Shown: positions 11,981 through 23,749, counted from the first letter of the stretch. The stretch: 64,000 bases of DNA from Acanthococcus lagerstroemiae (GCA_031841125.1 CM063114.1:42553574-42617573); one strand, 5' to 3'. A program made the numbers and translations. The notes: generated from the letters alone by a model not told the origin.

Positions 11981-12262
11981 TCAGCTACCTAGTACTATGT
12001 AAGCTATTTCTAACACAAAACATGTGAAGTGCATAGTGCAATATACTACAACTTTATTTGGAGTTTCCGGGTCTATATTTATATTAAAAGTTGTTAGATC
12101 CTGAATGACGATGATCAGTCCTTCAGTTTTACTTCCAAAAGTCAAATGATGTATGCATGCTAAAAGAATTTGGAACAGTGCATGAAAATCATTAGTGTTA
12201 TCTTCCTTCTCATTTGATGCGAACAGGTTATTGGCATCCGAGCAGTACGAATTGTTTTCCAT
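11981..12262 (-). CDS. Small uncharacterised ORF, 93 codons
   Basis: Open from an ATG at 12262 to a stop at 11981. The product is hydrophilic at the N-terminus (SNEKEDNTNDF) and hydrophobic at the C-terminus (VVVYCTMHFTCFVLEIAYIV), which could be a membrane segment. I recognise no family and see no splice sites or promoter. It lies in a stretch (11560-12960) without identified transposons. It could be chance; I list it only because its composition is less biased than neighbouring frames. Confidence 0.2.
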   Translation of the reverse strand: MENNSYCSDANNLFASNEKEDNTNDFHALFQILLACIHHLTFGSKTEGLIIVIQDLTTFNINIDPETPNKVVVYCTMHFTCFVLEIAYIVLGS

Positions 12263-13290
12263 GCTGGTGATGAATCAGATTTCGAGTTTCATCCAGCATA
12301 CAGGATATTCCCCGTGGGTAGATCCACCTAGTTAGATTTACAGATACTTGGCTATGATATCCAGAATCCAGTAATGAAATGTATTCAACCATTTATTAGG
12401 AAACTCTAATCTGTACAGTTCTGTCAGTTGATATGGTTACTTACCCATAGATTCGCGGGTTTCGGAAGAATGCCAGCAAGTTTTTGTTCTTCTTTGTGGA
12501 TGCAAAATAATGACGCACGCCACGATGAAAATACGTAAATTACCATAATGTCTCGTATCACAAAAGCCCGCGGTTCAGTTGTTCGATGTATAGCATGTTG
12601 AAATCGTGTCTCGGTATAACCCGGGCGAATTTCATGGTGTCAGTAACCGGAAGTTTGTACATCGAAGATCACTTGTAATGATTTATGATATTTAAATGTT
12701 AATAAGTATGTAGAGGTATACTGCTTAGATATACCATAACATTTCTGAGATCCAAAATTCTTTCAATATGAAATATCCTATCTTAGCAAAAGATTTCTGA
12801 TCCGAGACTGAATCGATGCCGGTGGCGTTTAAGCGAGGGGGGGGGTACTTCGTGCCCCCGAAAAAACATAGGTGGCGACTAAAAGTGGGGAGAGGATGAA
12901 GAAACTAATCTGCAAGCTGCAAAGAAGGGTCCTTGAGAGATTTCAGAAAGGAGATTAACGATACTCTTTGTTTACTAACTCATAGTTTTTAAAGATCACA
13001 TTTTTTGAACTTATTTATTTATTTGCTTGGTGACTCGAATTTTTAACCTTTAAAAAAGTTCTCACGCCATGATTAATATTTCTTTCTTAGGCTTGTTACT
13101 CGGCTCGTACACTCTTGAAGTTTTATAAAGATACCAGAGGTTCAGATCCACGTCATGAAAAAAAAAATAATAATAATAAAAGTACACATTTTGACTCTCG
13201 ACAAGAAATAATGGGAAAAAATTCGTGGAAAACTTAATAGATGTAAATAATTATGATCTTATCCTAATAAAAATAAATAAACGAATAAGC
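12263..13290. other. No recognised feature
   Basis: AT-rich, with a run of G at about 12836-12844 and a few homopolymers. No family motif or repeat pairing noticed. Confidence 0.45.
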
Positions 13291-13294
13291 ATGG

Positions 13295-13405
13295 TACAGT
13301 AGCCTCTCGATTATCCGCCTCAAATTTATCCGTCCGCCTTGCCGGGTTATCTGCTTAACCAAGGGCGGATAATTCGAAATTTAATAAAATCACAACCTTA
13401 GTCCC
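13295..13405 (+). mobile_element. pogo/Tigger-like terminal inverted repeat, one end only
   Basis: TACAGTAGCCTCTCGATTAT followed by CCGCC, then three further TTATCCG/CGGATAA words within 90 bp, matches the usual pogo/Tigger terminal region with a TA target. The other end was not found. The R1-like 3' end beginning at 13406 probably interrupts it. Confidence 0.55.
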
Positions 13406-14003
13406 ATTTTTTTAATCTCGCAAGAGGCCAAAGCCCCACCCGGTAGCCAGTCCGGAACTTTCTCCGGTGGCTCCTTGTATTCGTCTAAAATCATAAAAAT
13501 CAGGATGCCTCCCCTCCTTACATAGGGGAACTCACATTTTCAAAATTACATCATGCATGCGAAATAAGCTAAACTATAATTATGCTGTCTGTCATCTGTC
13601 GACCAGTCAGTCAGTGTCTCAGTCAGCTTGAGATGGTCTGTTGTCTCCTTCAATTTCACGACATGTCCCTACCAGCTTCCATCTTCCTTCCCCGCACGCC
13701 ACTTCGTCAACACACCCAAGACGGGAGGGTCGCTCCAAGTAGAGGTGGCCGCCTTCATGGCCAGGCGGTTACCACAAGACTTCAGCCTCGAGTTCTCTGT
13801 CGCTTCTTCAACGTGGGTCGAGCAGATGAGTCGAGTATCAGGTTCCAGTGTCTCCTACCAGTGACGCTCCTCGGGACGGGAGGGGACGCTCACCGGTGCC
13901 GAGGTGTCATTGGGCTTCTCCTTTCTCCATCAACCTTTCTCACCCGCTACGGCCATTGTTTCTTCTGCTGCTACTACAGCTTCGCTGGAGTGCCGCTATC
14001 ACA
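13406..14003 (-). mobile_element. R1-like element 3' end (3' UTR copy, empty site)
   Basis: Matches 16468-17870 over its whole length but lacks the hAT MITE at 16715-17445. On the minus strand it ends GAGATTAAAAAAA, a poly(A)-like 3' terminus shared with the other copy. At the MITE target it reads AAACTATAATTATGCTGTC, the unoccupied form. The plus-strand frames of 148 and 78 codons are UTR shadows. Confidence 0.75.
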
Positions 14004-14484
14004 GCTAATGATGATGATGAAGAACTGATGGGAAAAGCGTTAGTAGGTACATATTGTGGATCCTGAAAATGCTTTTTCAGCACTGGAAAAATCACTCGGG
14101 TTTAAAAAACAACAGCTGGCAATCCTTTTTGGCTCTTTTCTTTACAGTATTGTATTTTTTAGAGTCGGCGCAGCCGAGCCTTATATAATGGAAAAATAGC
14201 AGTAATAAAGTTCTACCTAACGCAACAGTGGCGCTTGCGGTTTAAAATGTAAATATGTGGACAAACAAACAAGATACGCGAGAATGAATCGCGTTTGCTT
14301 TTGAAAGTGACGCTTGTGGTTTTAAATGTAAAAGTGAACGTAATTGTGTGTAAAAAAAAAACAGATAGGGAGATGATTTTACATTGTACTTACAGTCTCT
14401 GCAAAAGTGACAGGTATCAACATAAGGAATCGATGAAAGGAGTTCATTTTGCGAGGTTTGTAATATTATTGCGTGTATGATTCT
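14004..14484. other. Unassigned, with a short tandem duplication
   Basis: TGGCGCTTGCGGTTTAAAAT (14229) and TGACGCTTGTGGTTTTAAAT (14307) begin two related segments about 80 bp apart. A TCGGC-GCA-GCCGA hairpin is at 14164-14176. No gene recognised. Confidence 0.45.
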
Positions 14485-14737
14485 TGCTGAAATTAGGACT
14501 AGCGTGAACCAGTCGACATTTGTAAACAAAATGAGTTATTAGTGTCGTTGGAAAGAACGTAAAAAGTAGAATTTTTCAGAATTGTGCCCTCGATTCAAAA
14601 ATGTGTACTCAGGTTGATCAAAGCTTATCAGTAAACGCTATGTCATATAGTTTCTACATGGCTCTTGAACTTAGAATCACGCGTTCTCAAAAAACAGATT
14701 TTGCTGGTTGGTCCCCTTACGCTTAACAGCGTCCAAG
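14485..14737. mobile_element. TIR element related to 49303-49608 (inverted copy)
   Basis: Shares, in reverse orientation, the segments AACCAGTCGACATTTG, AAAAGTAGAATTTTTCA, CGATTCAAAAATGTGNACTC, TCTCAAAAAACAGATTTTGC and CGCTTAACAGCGTCCA. The other copy has clear inverted ends built on GGACGCTGTTAAG; here the left end is decayed. Non-coding. Confidence 0.7.
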
Positions 14738-14809
14738 TGCGATCGTACTTTTTGGTTGAAGTTGGTTAGTGGAATAGCCGTCCAGACTTCAGCTGAAAGG
14801 CGGACCCTA

Positions 14810-14836
14810 TTACTAGGTCGCAAAGCGACCTGGCTT
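14810..14836. other. Hairpin, possible decayed Helitron 3' terminus
   Basis: AGGTCGC-AAA-GCGACCT is a perfect 7-bp stem with a 3-nt loop, followed by GGCTTGT. Helitron 3' ends have a GC-rich hairpin just before CTRR|T; here the tetranucleotide would be CTTG, so the assignment is weak. Confidence 0.3.
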
Positions 14837-15131
14837 GTTTCTTTTTACTAACGAAAAAAGCAAAAAACGCCAATTTTTTGATTTTTTTTTGTATAAAATA
14901 ACTTACCACTTAACAACCTGATTCAGTAGAAATTATTTTCCCCATTTCTCAATGTTTTTGCCCTGGTGCCTTAATTTTGAACTGAGGCCAAAAATGATTT
15001 CAAATTGAATACAGCTGTTTCGAATAACCCATAACCCACAAACGATGCCAATTTCTAATTTCTTTATCTCAAAGTTCAAAAAGTTTCATATGAAAGTTAG
15101 CTGAAGAGTCTGTGAATACTACAGATGCAAA

Positions 15132-15396
15132 CAGAGGCGCAACCAGAACTTTTTTGGTACAGGCTAGAATCTAGGGGAAAAAAAGACTTGAGCAGGGGTG
15201 AAAACTCGATTTGATACCTACCTGATTTGGTACCTACCTATTTTCATGAGCTGTAAATTTATACAAACCTACGACGCAACGTATAACCGCATCAGCCATC
15301 GGCATCAATTTTTTTTCGTTTCAAAATTGATTTTGAAAAAGTCTCGAAGAATTTTTGAGGGGCTATAGCCTCCTACCCCCCTTGGTTGTGCCCTTG
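15132..15396. mobile_element. hAT-type MITE, 265 bp
   Basis: Ends CAGAGGCGCAACCAG and CCTTGGTTGTGCCCTTG are inverted, flanked by a perfect 8-bp duplication GATGCAAA (15124-15131, 15397-15404). Non-autonomous. Confidence 0.93.
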
Positions 15397-15404
15397 GATG
15401 CAAA

Positions 15405-16467
15405 TTAAATCTCAGTCTTGGTGGGGGGAGGTTGGTGGTCGCTACCCGTCATCTTATTGTGGTTATTAATGCGCTAGAATACACTCTAAAAAGCTATTTT
15501 TGACAGTTTTGGGAGGGAGGATTCTAACACGAAACCCCCTCTCCCTGTTTCTGTACCAGTGGAGGGAATTCGAAAATTTCCCTGTTCTGGAACGCAACGA
15601 GGGTGGGAACGGGACTCTAGTGAAAATAAGACTAACTATTCGTCTCCTTTTGCAAAGTGGGAAAATAGGCTGAAAATCCCTTCTCCCCCTCTCCGATAAG
15701 GCCTGTGCTGAATTGTCGATTGGAAACTGATCGATTTGACTCCCAATTTACGAAGACTGGGAGCAGATACAGAAAAAGTGTATATGACCATGTTTATAAA
15801 AAATTCATTATGAAATTTGCTTGGAACTTTTTCCGGCATCTGTGATAATTCGCGGGAGTTTTGGGAGAAACTAATTTTGGAGAGCTTTGAACCCCTGTAA
15901 AAAATTAGCAACAAGGCTAAGGTGGTATTTTGAAGCCGTGAGTCAGAAGACCGGCGACTACAATTTTCAGCCGAGTTTCGTTCGGGTTCCCAAAATGTTT
16001 TTTTATTTCTTGTAGTTCATTTATAATACAAACTGATTCAGTGAACTGTCAAGAGTTTCTGAACTGCGAAGTGGCGGTTAACGAGCCTCCACAGTCCTCA
16101 AAATGAAATCTTAATTTTCCAAAAGTTCACATCAACAATTTCATCTTGGCTTTTTTCATTATTTCAAAATATTCAAAATTTCATTGAAAGGTGAAATGTT
16201 GAGGACATTTGAGGCTGAAGGAGGCTCCGGCATTGCCGCGAGAAATGGACTCTCTTAAACGACCTTCCGTTTTTTAGAGAATTTGTGTTTGGGAAATTTC
16301 GTATCAAGAATTGTGTTTTGGCGTTATACACTGACTCAGAGGCTCCAACTGTGTATCGAGAACCAAACTTTAAAGATCCCTCTGAGAGTCAGGTAATTGG
16401 TTCTCGAGTTTCTATTTCTTCGACAAATTCTTAGCACGCCTTTAATGCTTGTACTCCTTTTTCCCCC
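15405..16467. other. No recognised feature
   Basis: A 92-codon minus-strand frame (15636-15914) and scattered short frames have no motif. No repeat partner was noticed in this window. Confidence 0.45.
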
Positions 16468-18965
16468 TTTTTTTTAAATCTCGCGAGGGGCCAAGGCTCC
16501 ACCCGGCGGTCAGTCCGGAACTTTCTCTTGTGGCTCCTTGTATTCGTCGAAAAACATAAAAATAAAAATCAGGGTGTCTTCCCTCCTCTACCTTACATAC
16601 CTGTGAGTAGGTTTGTCGCGGGGTAGGGAGGGAAACTCACTTTTTGAAATTACATCACGCATGCGAAATATATATACACATGAAAATATTTACAATCTTG
16701 AGCTAAACTATAACCAGGGCTCGGATTTATATGCTCTAAAAATGAGAATGTGCGCATATACTATGCGCTAAAAAAAATGCGTTTATATGCGCTTTTTTTT
16801 TGTTGAAACATGTGCAAAATATGCGAAAACAATATGGGTCTCATTTTAAAGAGCTCGATGTCGTGTGTCTATTAAAGAACAACATACGAGAGAAAGAGAC
16901 AGAAAGGGGGGAAAAGAGTTATATTTGAAATTAAGTTGAACCAGTTCAACGTATTGATAAATTTATTTTGTACCTGAAAACAATCGTCACAAAATGGCTG
17001 ACATTTTCGACCCAGAAGAAACATGTTCCATAATGGACAATGTTTTATGCTAATTTAAAAAAAACTTATTTTAGATAAGAAAGTCGATACGAATCAATGC
17101 GTGCCTGAAAAAACATTAGTTGTAAAAATTATGTGCGGAGCGCTAGTGTAGCATAGGGACACGGAATCCACAATTCCATTTTTTCCTTACTTTTTTTTAA
17201 CGTGTGCTAAAGAAAAAACGTGAAAGCGGCGGAATATGTGCTTAGAAATAGAAAAATTAGGGAAAGGTGTTGAAATAGTCTAAATATGGGCGAAAAATTG
17301 CTAAAATATGCTCGTATAGACCAAACATGCAAAATAAAGTTGGGCTCATTTTACTCAAAAATACCTGAAACGGAAAAGGGTATTGGATATATTTCTTCTT
17401 GGCCAATAGAAAAAAATATGTGATTGCATATAAATCCTTGCCCTGACTATAACTGTGCTGTCATCTATCGGCCAGTCATTCAGTGTCTCAGTCAGCTTGA
17501 GATTGTTTATTTTCTCCTTCAATCTCACGACATGCCCCTATCGGCTTTAATTTTCCTTTCCCGCCCGTCACTTCGGCAATACATCCAAGACAGGAGGGTC
17601 GCTCCAAGGAGAGGGGGCCGCCCGCATGGTCAACCGGTTACCACAAGACTTCAGCAAGTTCTTTGTCGCTTCCTCAAAGTGGGTCGAGCAGATAAGTCGA
17701 GTATCAGGTTCCAGAGTCTCCTACTAGTGACGCTCCTCGGGACGGGAGGGGACGCTCACAGGTGCCGAGGTGTCACTGGGCTTCTCCTTTCTCCATCAAC
17801 CTTTCTCACCTGCTACGGTCATTGTCTCTTCTGCTGCTACAGCTTCGGTGGAGTGTCGCTTATCGATGTTCGTTGACGATGGGCCCGCCCTCTTCCAGGC
17901 TCTTCGACTGGCGGCTACGGGTTCTGGGTTCTCCCTGATTCCCGCCAGTCAACATTGGTGTACCGCCGATAGGGGCACCGGGTATGGGTCCGCCCTGATT
18001 CCCGGTGCTAGAGCCTGCGACGGCTTCTGGACAGCGGATACGGGTTCACCCTGATTCCTGCTGTCCGTTGGTTGGTGCTGATGGTGACGACGTGGCGGTA
18101 CTTGCCGCTGGGAATAACGGGTTCTCTACTTCCCAGAGTCGATGCACAGTCTTCGCCGCAAAGTCGGCCCTCACTCTCCACCTCTCCAGTAAAGCCGTCA
18201 GTGGCGGAATGGGTACATGTGGACCAGTCAGCGCACACTCTGTGAGAACGTGTTCCGCAGACTGTGAAAACACACACTCGCACTGTGGAGTGTCCCGCCG
18301 TGTCATTTTGCACAGGTACTCGGCGAAACATCCATGTCCCGTCAGCGCCTGCGTTGTCCAAAACGGGAGCTGTATTTTGGACTTACGCCGGGCGCTGATG
18401 TCGGGGAAAATCGAGTGCGTACATCGACCAGTCGACGCCTCGTCCCAACGTTTTCCCCAACATTGCTCGGTGATGCGGCAGAACTGCTTGGCCAGCCGCT
18501 GAAATGGTACCCTACCTGCAATAGCGGCTGCTGCGTCCTCCTCTTCGCTGCCACTGGTGAGATCATCATGTGCTTCGTTGTTAGTATAATCAGCGGCGGC
18601 CTTCGCCACTATCTGAAACTTGTTAGATGCCGTGCGGGTCACTCTGGGATACGGATCCCAGTTGATGACTGGCAGGCCACGACGGAGTAGCCACAGGTCT
18701 GACCGCTCACGAATCGCGAGGTCTGTCGAGGCAAGATCAGCTAGAATGAATGCTGCTTCCTGACTATGAATGCTGCTTCCTGACTGACTGTCCGGTGGCC
18801 TCGGATGCAGAGAAGTGCTGCTATCCTCTGCACCGACATGAGCGGCTGCCGTGTCGTTCGTAGGACCGCCTGGTGGTACCAGACAGAGTACAGTATAAGA
18901 GGTGTGTCTGCACGCATCCCTGCAACATAGTCCGTCTCGCCCTGAAGCTTAACCCGAACATGTTG
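16468..18965 (-). pseudogene. R1-type non-LTR retrotransposon, ORF2 C-terminus and 3' UTR
   Basis: On the minus strand from 18965: VQRIAALLCIRGHRTVSQEA (thumb), a 20-bp microduplication at about 18746-18785 that breaks the frame, then a 198-codon open stretch (18642-18046) with WDEASTGRCTHSIFPDI, FWTTQALTGHGCFAEYL and the tail CECVFSQSAEHVLTECALTG. The 3' UTR continues to a poly(A)-like end at 16468 (GAGATTTAAAAAAAA). It is interrupted by a hAT MITE at 16715-17445. RT core and endonuclease are absent (5' truncated). It is GC-richer than its surroundings, so probably a relatively young or different subfamily from the element at 6.5-9.2 kb. Confidence 0.85.
16715..17445. mobile_element. hAT-type MITE in R1 3' UTR, 731 bp
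   Basis: Ends CAGGGCTCGGATTTATATGC and GCATATAAATCCTTGCCCTG, flanked by a perfect 8-bp duplication ACTATAAC (16707-16714, 17446-17453). The interior shares AAAATATGCGNAAACAATATGG-like sequence with the 43081-43728 element, so it belongs to the same family. The paralogous UTR at 13406-14003 shows the unoccupied target. No transposase frame. Confidence 0.96.
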
Positions 18966-19260
18966 GTGAATATTCGGGTCAATGCTTTCACCACTGGGTG
19001 TACTTAAGCGAAAACCGTAAAGAAAAACCGTAACACTCCCCCTAACACGAATTCAGTGGTTGACGTTTCTATGGAGATTTATTTTTCTTCCAGCCATGTG
19101 CTCATTGATCTTGATCTTTTCTGCACCCTGCGCGACTACAGTCTGCAGCTATGCTGTTGTTGCGCGACTGCAGTCTGCAACCGTGTTAGCTATTTTCTTC
19201 CAGCCATGAGTATACTTGAGCGAATTCACTTTAAGATGCAGATACAATAATTTGACTAGA
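18966..19260. repeat. Repeat with TATACTTGAGCG words
   Basis: TGGGTGTACTTAAGCGAAAACCG followed by TAACACTCCCCC at about 18996-19043, and GAGTATACTTGAGCG at 19207, match sequence at 58738-58905, including a shared TTTATTTTTCTTCCAGCC-like segment. The element class is unknown. Confidence 0.5.
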
Positions 19261-19938
19261 TTTCTTTTAAATCATTGAGTGTAGGTTGTTGTTTACTAAC
19301 TCACTTATCCACTTGCTTTAAATTTGTTTTTTTTTTGTTGTCTTCTTATGCTCTAATTGTATGTACTTTATTAATTTTTCTTTTATTCTCCGTAAGCCTA
19401 CATTTTTGTGGGCTCCAGGTGCACAAAATTAGGACGTTGCAAATTGCATCATTCTTCTGTGAAAATTGTACTTACGAGGTACTAGTATGTCAGCGACGAT
19501 ATAGGGGGAGCACGCCTGTGCAGCATTTGCATATGTCAGTGTGACATCCTTGGTTCCAGATTCACTTGAATGTAAGATTGTAAACGGCGTTAATGAGAAA
19601 TATGTCTGATTTCTGATTGATTAAAATTACTAACACTTCGCCACGTTCTCAGCGTCAACTCCCACATGTGTAAGCCTGACGAGAGGGGGAAGGTGGGATT
19701 CCCACGGACCTGGACTTTCTTGGGAGCTCGAATATTTCACTGATCTCTTTTTCACATTATCTGATCTTTTTTTTAGTCTTCCAGCACAAAATTGTGAATC
19801 CTGAGAAGGGCTCGAGCAAGATCGCATAACTTCTTATTACATTCCCTCGGCCTAGATTTTTTCTCGACGATCCTGCACACGTCACATTAGCGAGACACGT
19901 TTCAGATTGTGTAGGTTTCGGTTACAGGAATATAACCA

Positions 19939-20097
19939 ATGCTGCTTCTGTTTCAGATCGATCAAACTGTCAGTGCCGGAAAAGTGAAATATGATAGCAG
20001 CCATCGAAAGGATGAAACTCGTACAATAGCTTTGAGACGTGACTTCAATTTTCCAGTCTCACGAGCTGCTTTCGGTGAGTACATTAATAAGCCTTAA
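19939..20097 (+). CDS. Candidate host exon inside a 52-codon open frame
   Basis: Between a polypyrimidine acceptor (GCTGCTTCTGTTTCAG, ends 19956) and a strong donor (TTCG|GTGAGTAC at 20074/20075) lie 118 bp with exactly one open frame. Its 39 codons contain KVKYDSSHRKDETRTIALRR and DFNFPVSRAAF; the other two frames hit stops within 12 codons. The frame also runs back to ATG 19939 and on to TAA 20095-20097, so an intronless mini-ORF is the alternative. The composition is charged and ordinary, unlike the repeats around it. I recognise no protein family. As an exon it would start in phase 0 and leave one nucleotide of a split codon. Confidence 0.45.
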   Translation: MLLLFQIDQTVSAGKVKYDSSHRKDETRTIALRRDFNFPVSRAAFGEYINKP

Positions 20098-21050
20098 ATT
20101 ATCCGACGAAAATTCGATCCTATTTTTCCGGACCATCGAAAGCATCGTAGTGAATTTGCACAATTTTTGAGCGATGATCTTAAAATTTAACGAAAGTGCT
20201 TATATTCGTTCGTGTTCGTGTCAATTAACTATAAGATCCATCATGAATTTGCTGCGAATACACGAATAGGTTTTTCGAGGTGTGAGCCAAACTTATAATG
20301 ACCTAAATATTAGAAGGGAACATACTGGCACAGAATATTGCTCCCTGTGGTGTAATAATTCTTTAAATAAATATTGAGTAGACCTTACGAACCCATATAA
20401 ACGTAAAAAATCTCATCAACCGTTGATCCTACTAAAACAATGGTTATTACCAAATTTGTAGATCTCAAAAAGATGATCGTACTCTTTGTCGTCGAAGTTC
20501 GGTAGGACTTATGGTTCGCGAAATAGAATTTTGTAAAGATGAAATCGATTCAGTGCACTTTGAGTACCCCTAGCTCCCGACCTAATGGGCCGATAGGGCT
20601 CATATATTCGAACTCGACCGACACTAGAGTTTTATATAAGAATTTCAGCTTACTATGTGAATTACAGACGACTAGAGCGTTAGATAACCCCATATCCCCG
20701 AACACTTATTTTGAACCCCCTTTCACACCCCGAATATTTCGATTAAACCTATCTATAAGCTGGACTTTTGTATCATTACCACGGACAACATATCAAAATT
20801 TCACTTCCTGACTCTCAGTTTCAACTCTCGCAATCGTTGGGCATACCTACGTCTTAAATCAAATAAAAATTAAGAGAACTTGCTCGCTTTGCTCGCAATT
20901 TTAAGGAACAAATAAAGGCACACTGAATAAAGATCGGACGTTGAAATACAGTTTGTAAAATGACCCCCACCCCCATCTACTGCAAATATTTCTCTAAGAA
21001 CGCCAAGTTGGATTGACAAAAGCAAACAAGGTCACGTGGGGACAGTTTCA
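20098..21050. other. No recognised feature
   Basis: If 19957-20074 is an exon this is its downstream intron. A 90-codon frame at 20539-20811 has no motif. Repeated GCTCGCTTTGCTCGC lies at 20883-20897. Confidence 0.45.
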
Positions 21051-22540
21051 AGCCAACTGTATCAAAACAGGAGTTTTTCAGGTTGCAAATTTCGAATACT
21101 TTCAATACGGCATCCAACTTAGATCCTCAAAATAGAATGTATTTGGTTGACTCGACTTGAAAGATAGAACTAAGTATCGAATTGCAATTTCTGGGTCAGA
21201 TACTTGGAATATCCAATCAAAATCTTCACCTGTCCAATTTGAGCACCGAGATCCAAAATTCAATAATTAACTTCGAATTTCCGAGTCTCTATTGGGTTGT
21301 GTACAGAATAGTATGCAATTTGCGTAAAAGTGTTATTTTGATACGTTGTCTGATTTTTATAGATTAAGTTGAATGTGCACAAAATATGAAATATTGATTT
21401 CGGAAGCTCAAATTGAGGCTACGTCAGTAATGTTACTCAATATACTAGAAATTAACGTAGAAACCTGTATTTTAATGCCTTATTCGGTTTTCAAGTTGAA
21501 TCTGGTTTGCCCATTTCAAGACTGAAATTCCAATTTCGAAACAGTATTGAGAGGGGGTGTCCTATCAGCTCCTATTTTCTACTCAAGTGTTATTGGAAAA
21601 ATCACAGCACCCGGTAAATTCCCGTATAGTCAGTCTGCAAAATTGTTGATATCAAAAGTCAGGACCAGGACCTTTTATGTCAAGGAAGGGGGGTCAACGC
21701 CCTATAGAAATAGAGAAAAAATGAATGCAAAAATTCCCAGTAGGCTAAAGTATGATGTAATTGGTTAGTTAGGTATGATAATTAATACCTATGTAGATTG
21801 TCTGATGAAATGCGCCATCTTCATTTTTGACCGTGAATCTCATTTCAGCAATGTCTAATTTTTGTTTGTTTTTTTGTTTTTTGGCTGAAATGTTTTTTAC
21901 TACCTGTAAAGGAGGTTGAAACGTTCCACCAGCTTTGGACATTCAAACGAGATCGTATCAAACAAATATCCGCGTAGAGCAGGGGTCTCCAAACTTTTTT
22001 GCTCAAGGGCGAAAACTGTAGAAGGCCTGGCGGGCCAGCAATATTCCAGGGTGTTTAGGGGTATGGAATGTTGCTGGCTGGGGGAAAAAATCACCGCTGC
22101 CTGTCAACAGCTGACTTGGATTTGACGCTAGGTAAAGGGGGTTAGAAAACAGAAAGGGCGAAAAGTAGACGAGTATTTCACCTGTAGCTGACGTTGAAAT
22201 TTCTAAACTAGAAATACATTTTCAAAATGCCAAATATTTTATGGCCGTAGTTTGGAGACCCCTGACGTAGAAGTTTCTTAGGTTGCTGATTTCGAATACC
22301 CAATCAGATTTTCGATTTTACCGGAGCCTCGAAATTCAAAATTCATTTATAAAGCGGAAAGAATCAACATTGTTTTAAAAATTGAACGAAATATGTATAT
22401 TAGGGGCTTTGCCGTATCACTGATTTCGAAAATTTCATCAGAGTTTTGATCCGGTCCTAATGTAAGCTCCCCTGTCCATTATAACTAAGAAATATAAATT
22501 CTGGGACCCAAATCGAAGTCGGTTCAGAAATCTGGTGTCA
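21050..22540. repeat. Degenerate tandem repeat zone A
   Basis: Words such as GGTTGCNNATTTCGAATA, CCAATCA(A/G)A and ATCC(A/T)AAATTCA recur every 100-150 bp, heavily diverged. Similar words fill 29420-30100 and, more weakly, 42110-42440. Interrupted by the hAT MITE at 21980-22264. No coding content. Confidence 0.55.
21980..22264. mobile_element. hAT-type MITE, 285 bp
   Basis: Ends CAGGGGTCTCCAAAC and GTTTGGAGACCCCTG form a perfect 15-bp inverted repeat. The flanking 8-mers GCGTAGAG (21972-21979) and ACGTAGAA (22265-22272) match at 6 of 8 positions, an aged duplication. Non-autonomous. Confidence 0.9.
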
Positions 22541-22879
22541 TTTTTTTGAAATCAACGACTCAGAAGTCCGGAAAATCTCATTTTTATGATCTTCGATTTT
22601 TCAAAAAAAAAAAGAGGAAAAAAGTAATTTTACGAATTATTTTTGACCAAAAATTGTCGATAGTCAGTAGGCGATCTAAGGAATCCCTGTGTCAGTACAT
22701 TGCTAAAAAGTGTTCGTTTTTTTTTGCACCCATGGTTTCGGAAGTCCCCTTTGCTGATATCGCCTTACGACATTCCTTCTGCTCGGGGGGTTGTTTAGTA
22801 TGTCTTCACTGATAGTTCAAAAGTTTGTGTAACGTTCTACTCCTATTCTGGGAAAGAGAAAACTTCTTCACCCTTCACT

Positions 22880-23525
22880 CTAAAAGAAACTGGACACTAT
22901 TAAATGAAAACTTTGTTTTTCACCTTTCGATCCATTTCCAGATGAAACCTATGTTAAAAACGAGCTCGAAGACATTGAAAACCAACAAGATGATATTATA
23001 TTGTTGTTGTCAAATTTCTCCTCCCCTCCCCTTGGTACCACAATCTTCATTACATAGTGAGGTTGAGGTTAACGTTCAGCAACCTTCAAACGTATATAAT
23101 GATAATTATATTGTTTGTCAACTTTTTCTCTCCCCTCCCAGGTGCCACAATTTTCATTTTGAGATGAAATCTGTGTCAAAAACTAGTTCGAAAACTTTGA
23201 AAACCTACAAAATGATATACCTATATTGTTTTTTGTGAAATTCCTCTTCCCCTTCTCCCCCTCCCCTTGGTACCACAGTCTTCATTTTCTGTTAAAATCT
23301 GGGTCAAAAACGCGATCAGCTCTACCTTTCAAACCTGCACAATGATAATTATATTGTTTTTTGTCAACTTTTTCTTTCCCCCTTCCCCGGGTACCACAAT
23401 TTTCGTGTTGAAATGGAATCAATGTCAAAAAGGGTTCAGTGACTGTGAACCCCTACCAAACGAGGTACCCATTTTGTTTGTTGTCGAATTCTCTTTCCCC
23501 TCTGCCCATCTCTTTCTAACTGTGT
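22880..23525. repeat. Tandem repeat, about 120-bp unit, about five units
   Basis: GGTACCACAAT-type starts recur at 23033, 23141, 23268 and 23390, each followed by TTCATTTTNNGNTGAAATC, TGTCAAAAA, a pyrimidine tract (TTCTCCTCCCCTCC) and ATGATAATTATATTGTT. Spacing 108-127 bp. The open frames of 137 and 103 codons are repeat artefacts. Confidence 0.8.
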
Positions 23526-23749
23526 CCGACATTATCTGCGAGTTTGGGACAGACGCCATAATAATAATAGAATATTAAATTAGTGACCCCGAAACCTCGA
23601 AACCTGATAGGCCTATTTTCTCTAATTGAGTTTTTGAAATTCAAGAAATCCACTATTCCTAAAGTCCTCACGTGATGAACCATAAAAAAACAAACATAAT
23701 TTTCAAAATGTGAAATCTAAGGATGAGGAGTGAGAAAATTCCATTCAGG

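Noticed and set aside
13582..14028. 148-codon plus-strand frame with a close relative of 150 codons at 17424-17876, suggesting a conserved gene family
   Set aside because: Both are antisense to the 3' UTR of an R1-like retrotransposon. Similarity reflects the shared repeat, and the second frame begins in a MITE.
14810..14836. Definite Helitron 3' end
   Set aside because: Hairpin is perfect but the following tetranucleotide is CTTG, not CTRR, and no second copy was found; listed only as a weak possibility.
22825..23238. 137-codon frame with internal repeats, possibly a repeat protein
   Set aside because: Coincides with the 120-bp non-coding tandem repeat; neighbouring units have different frames.
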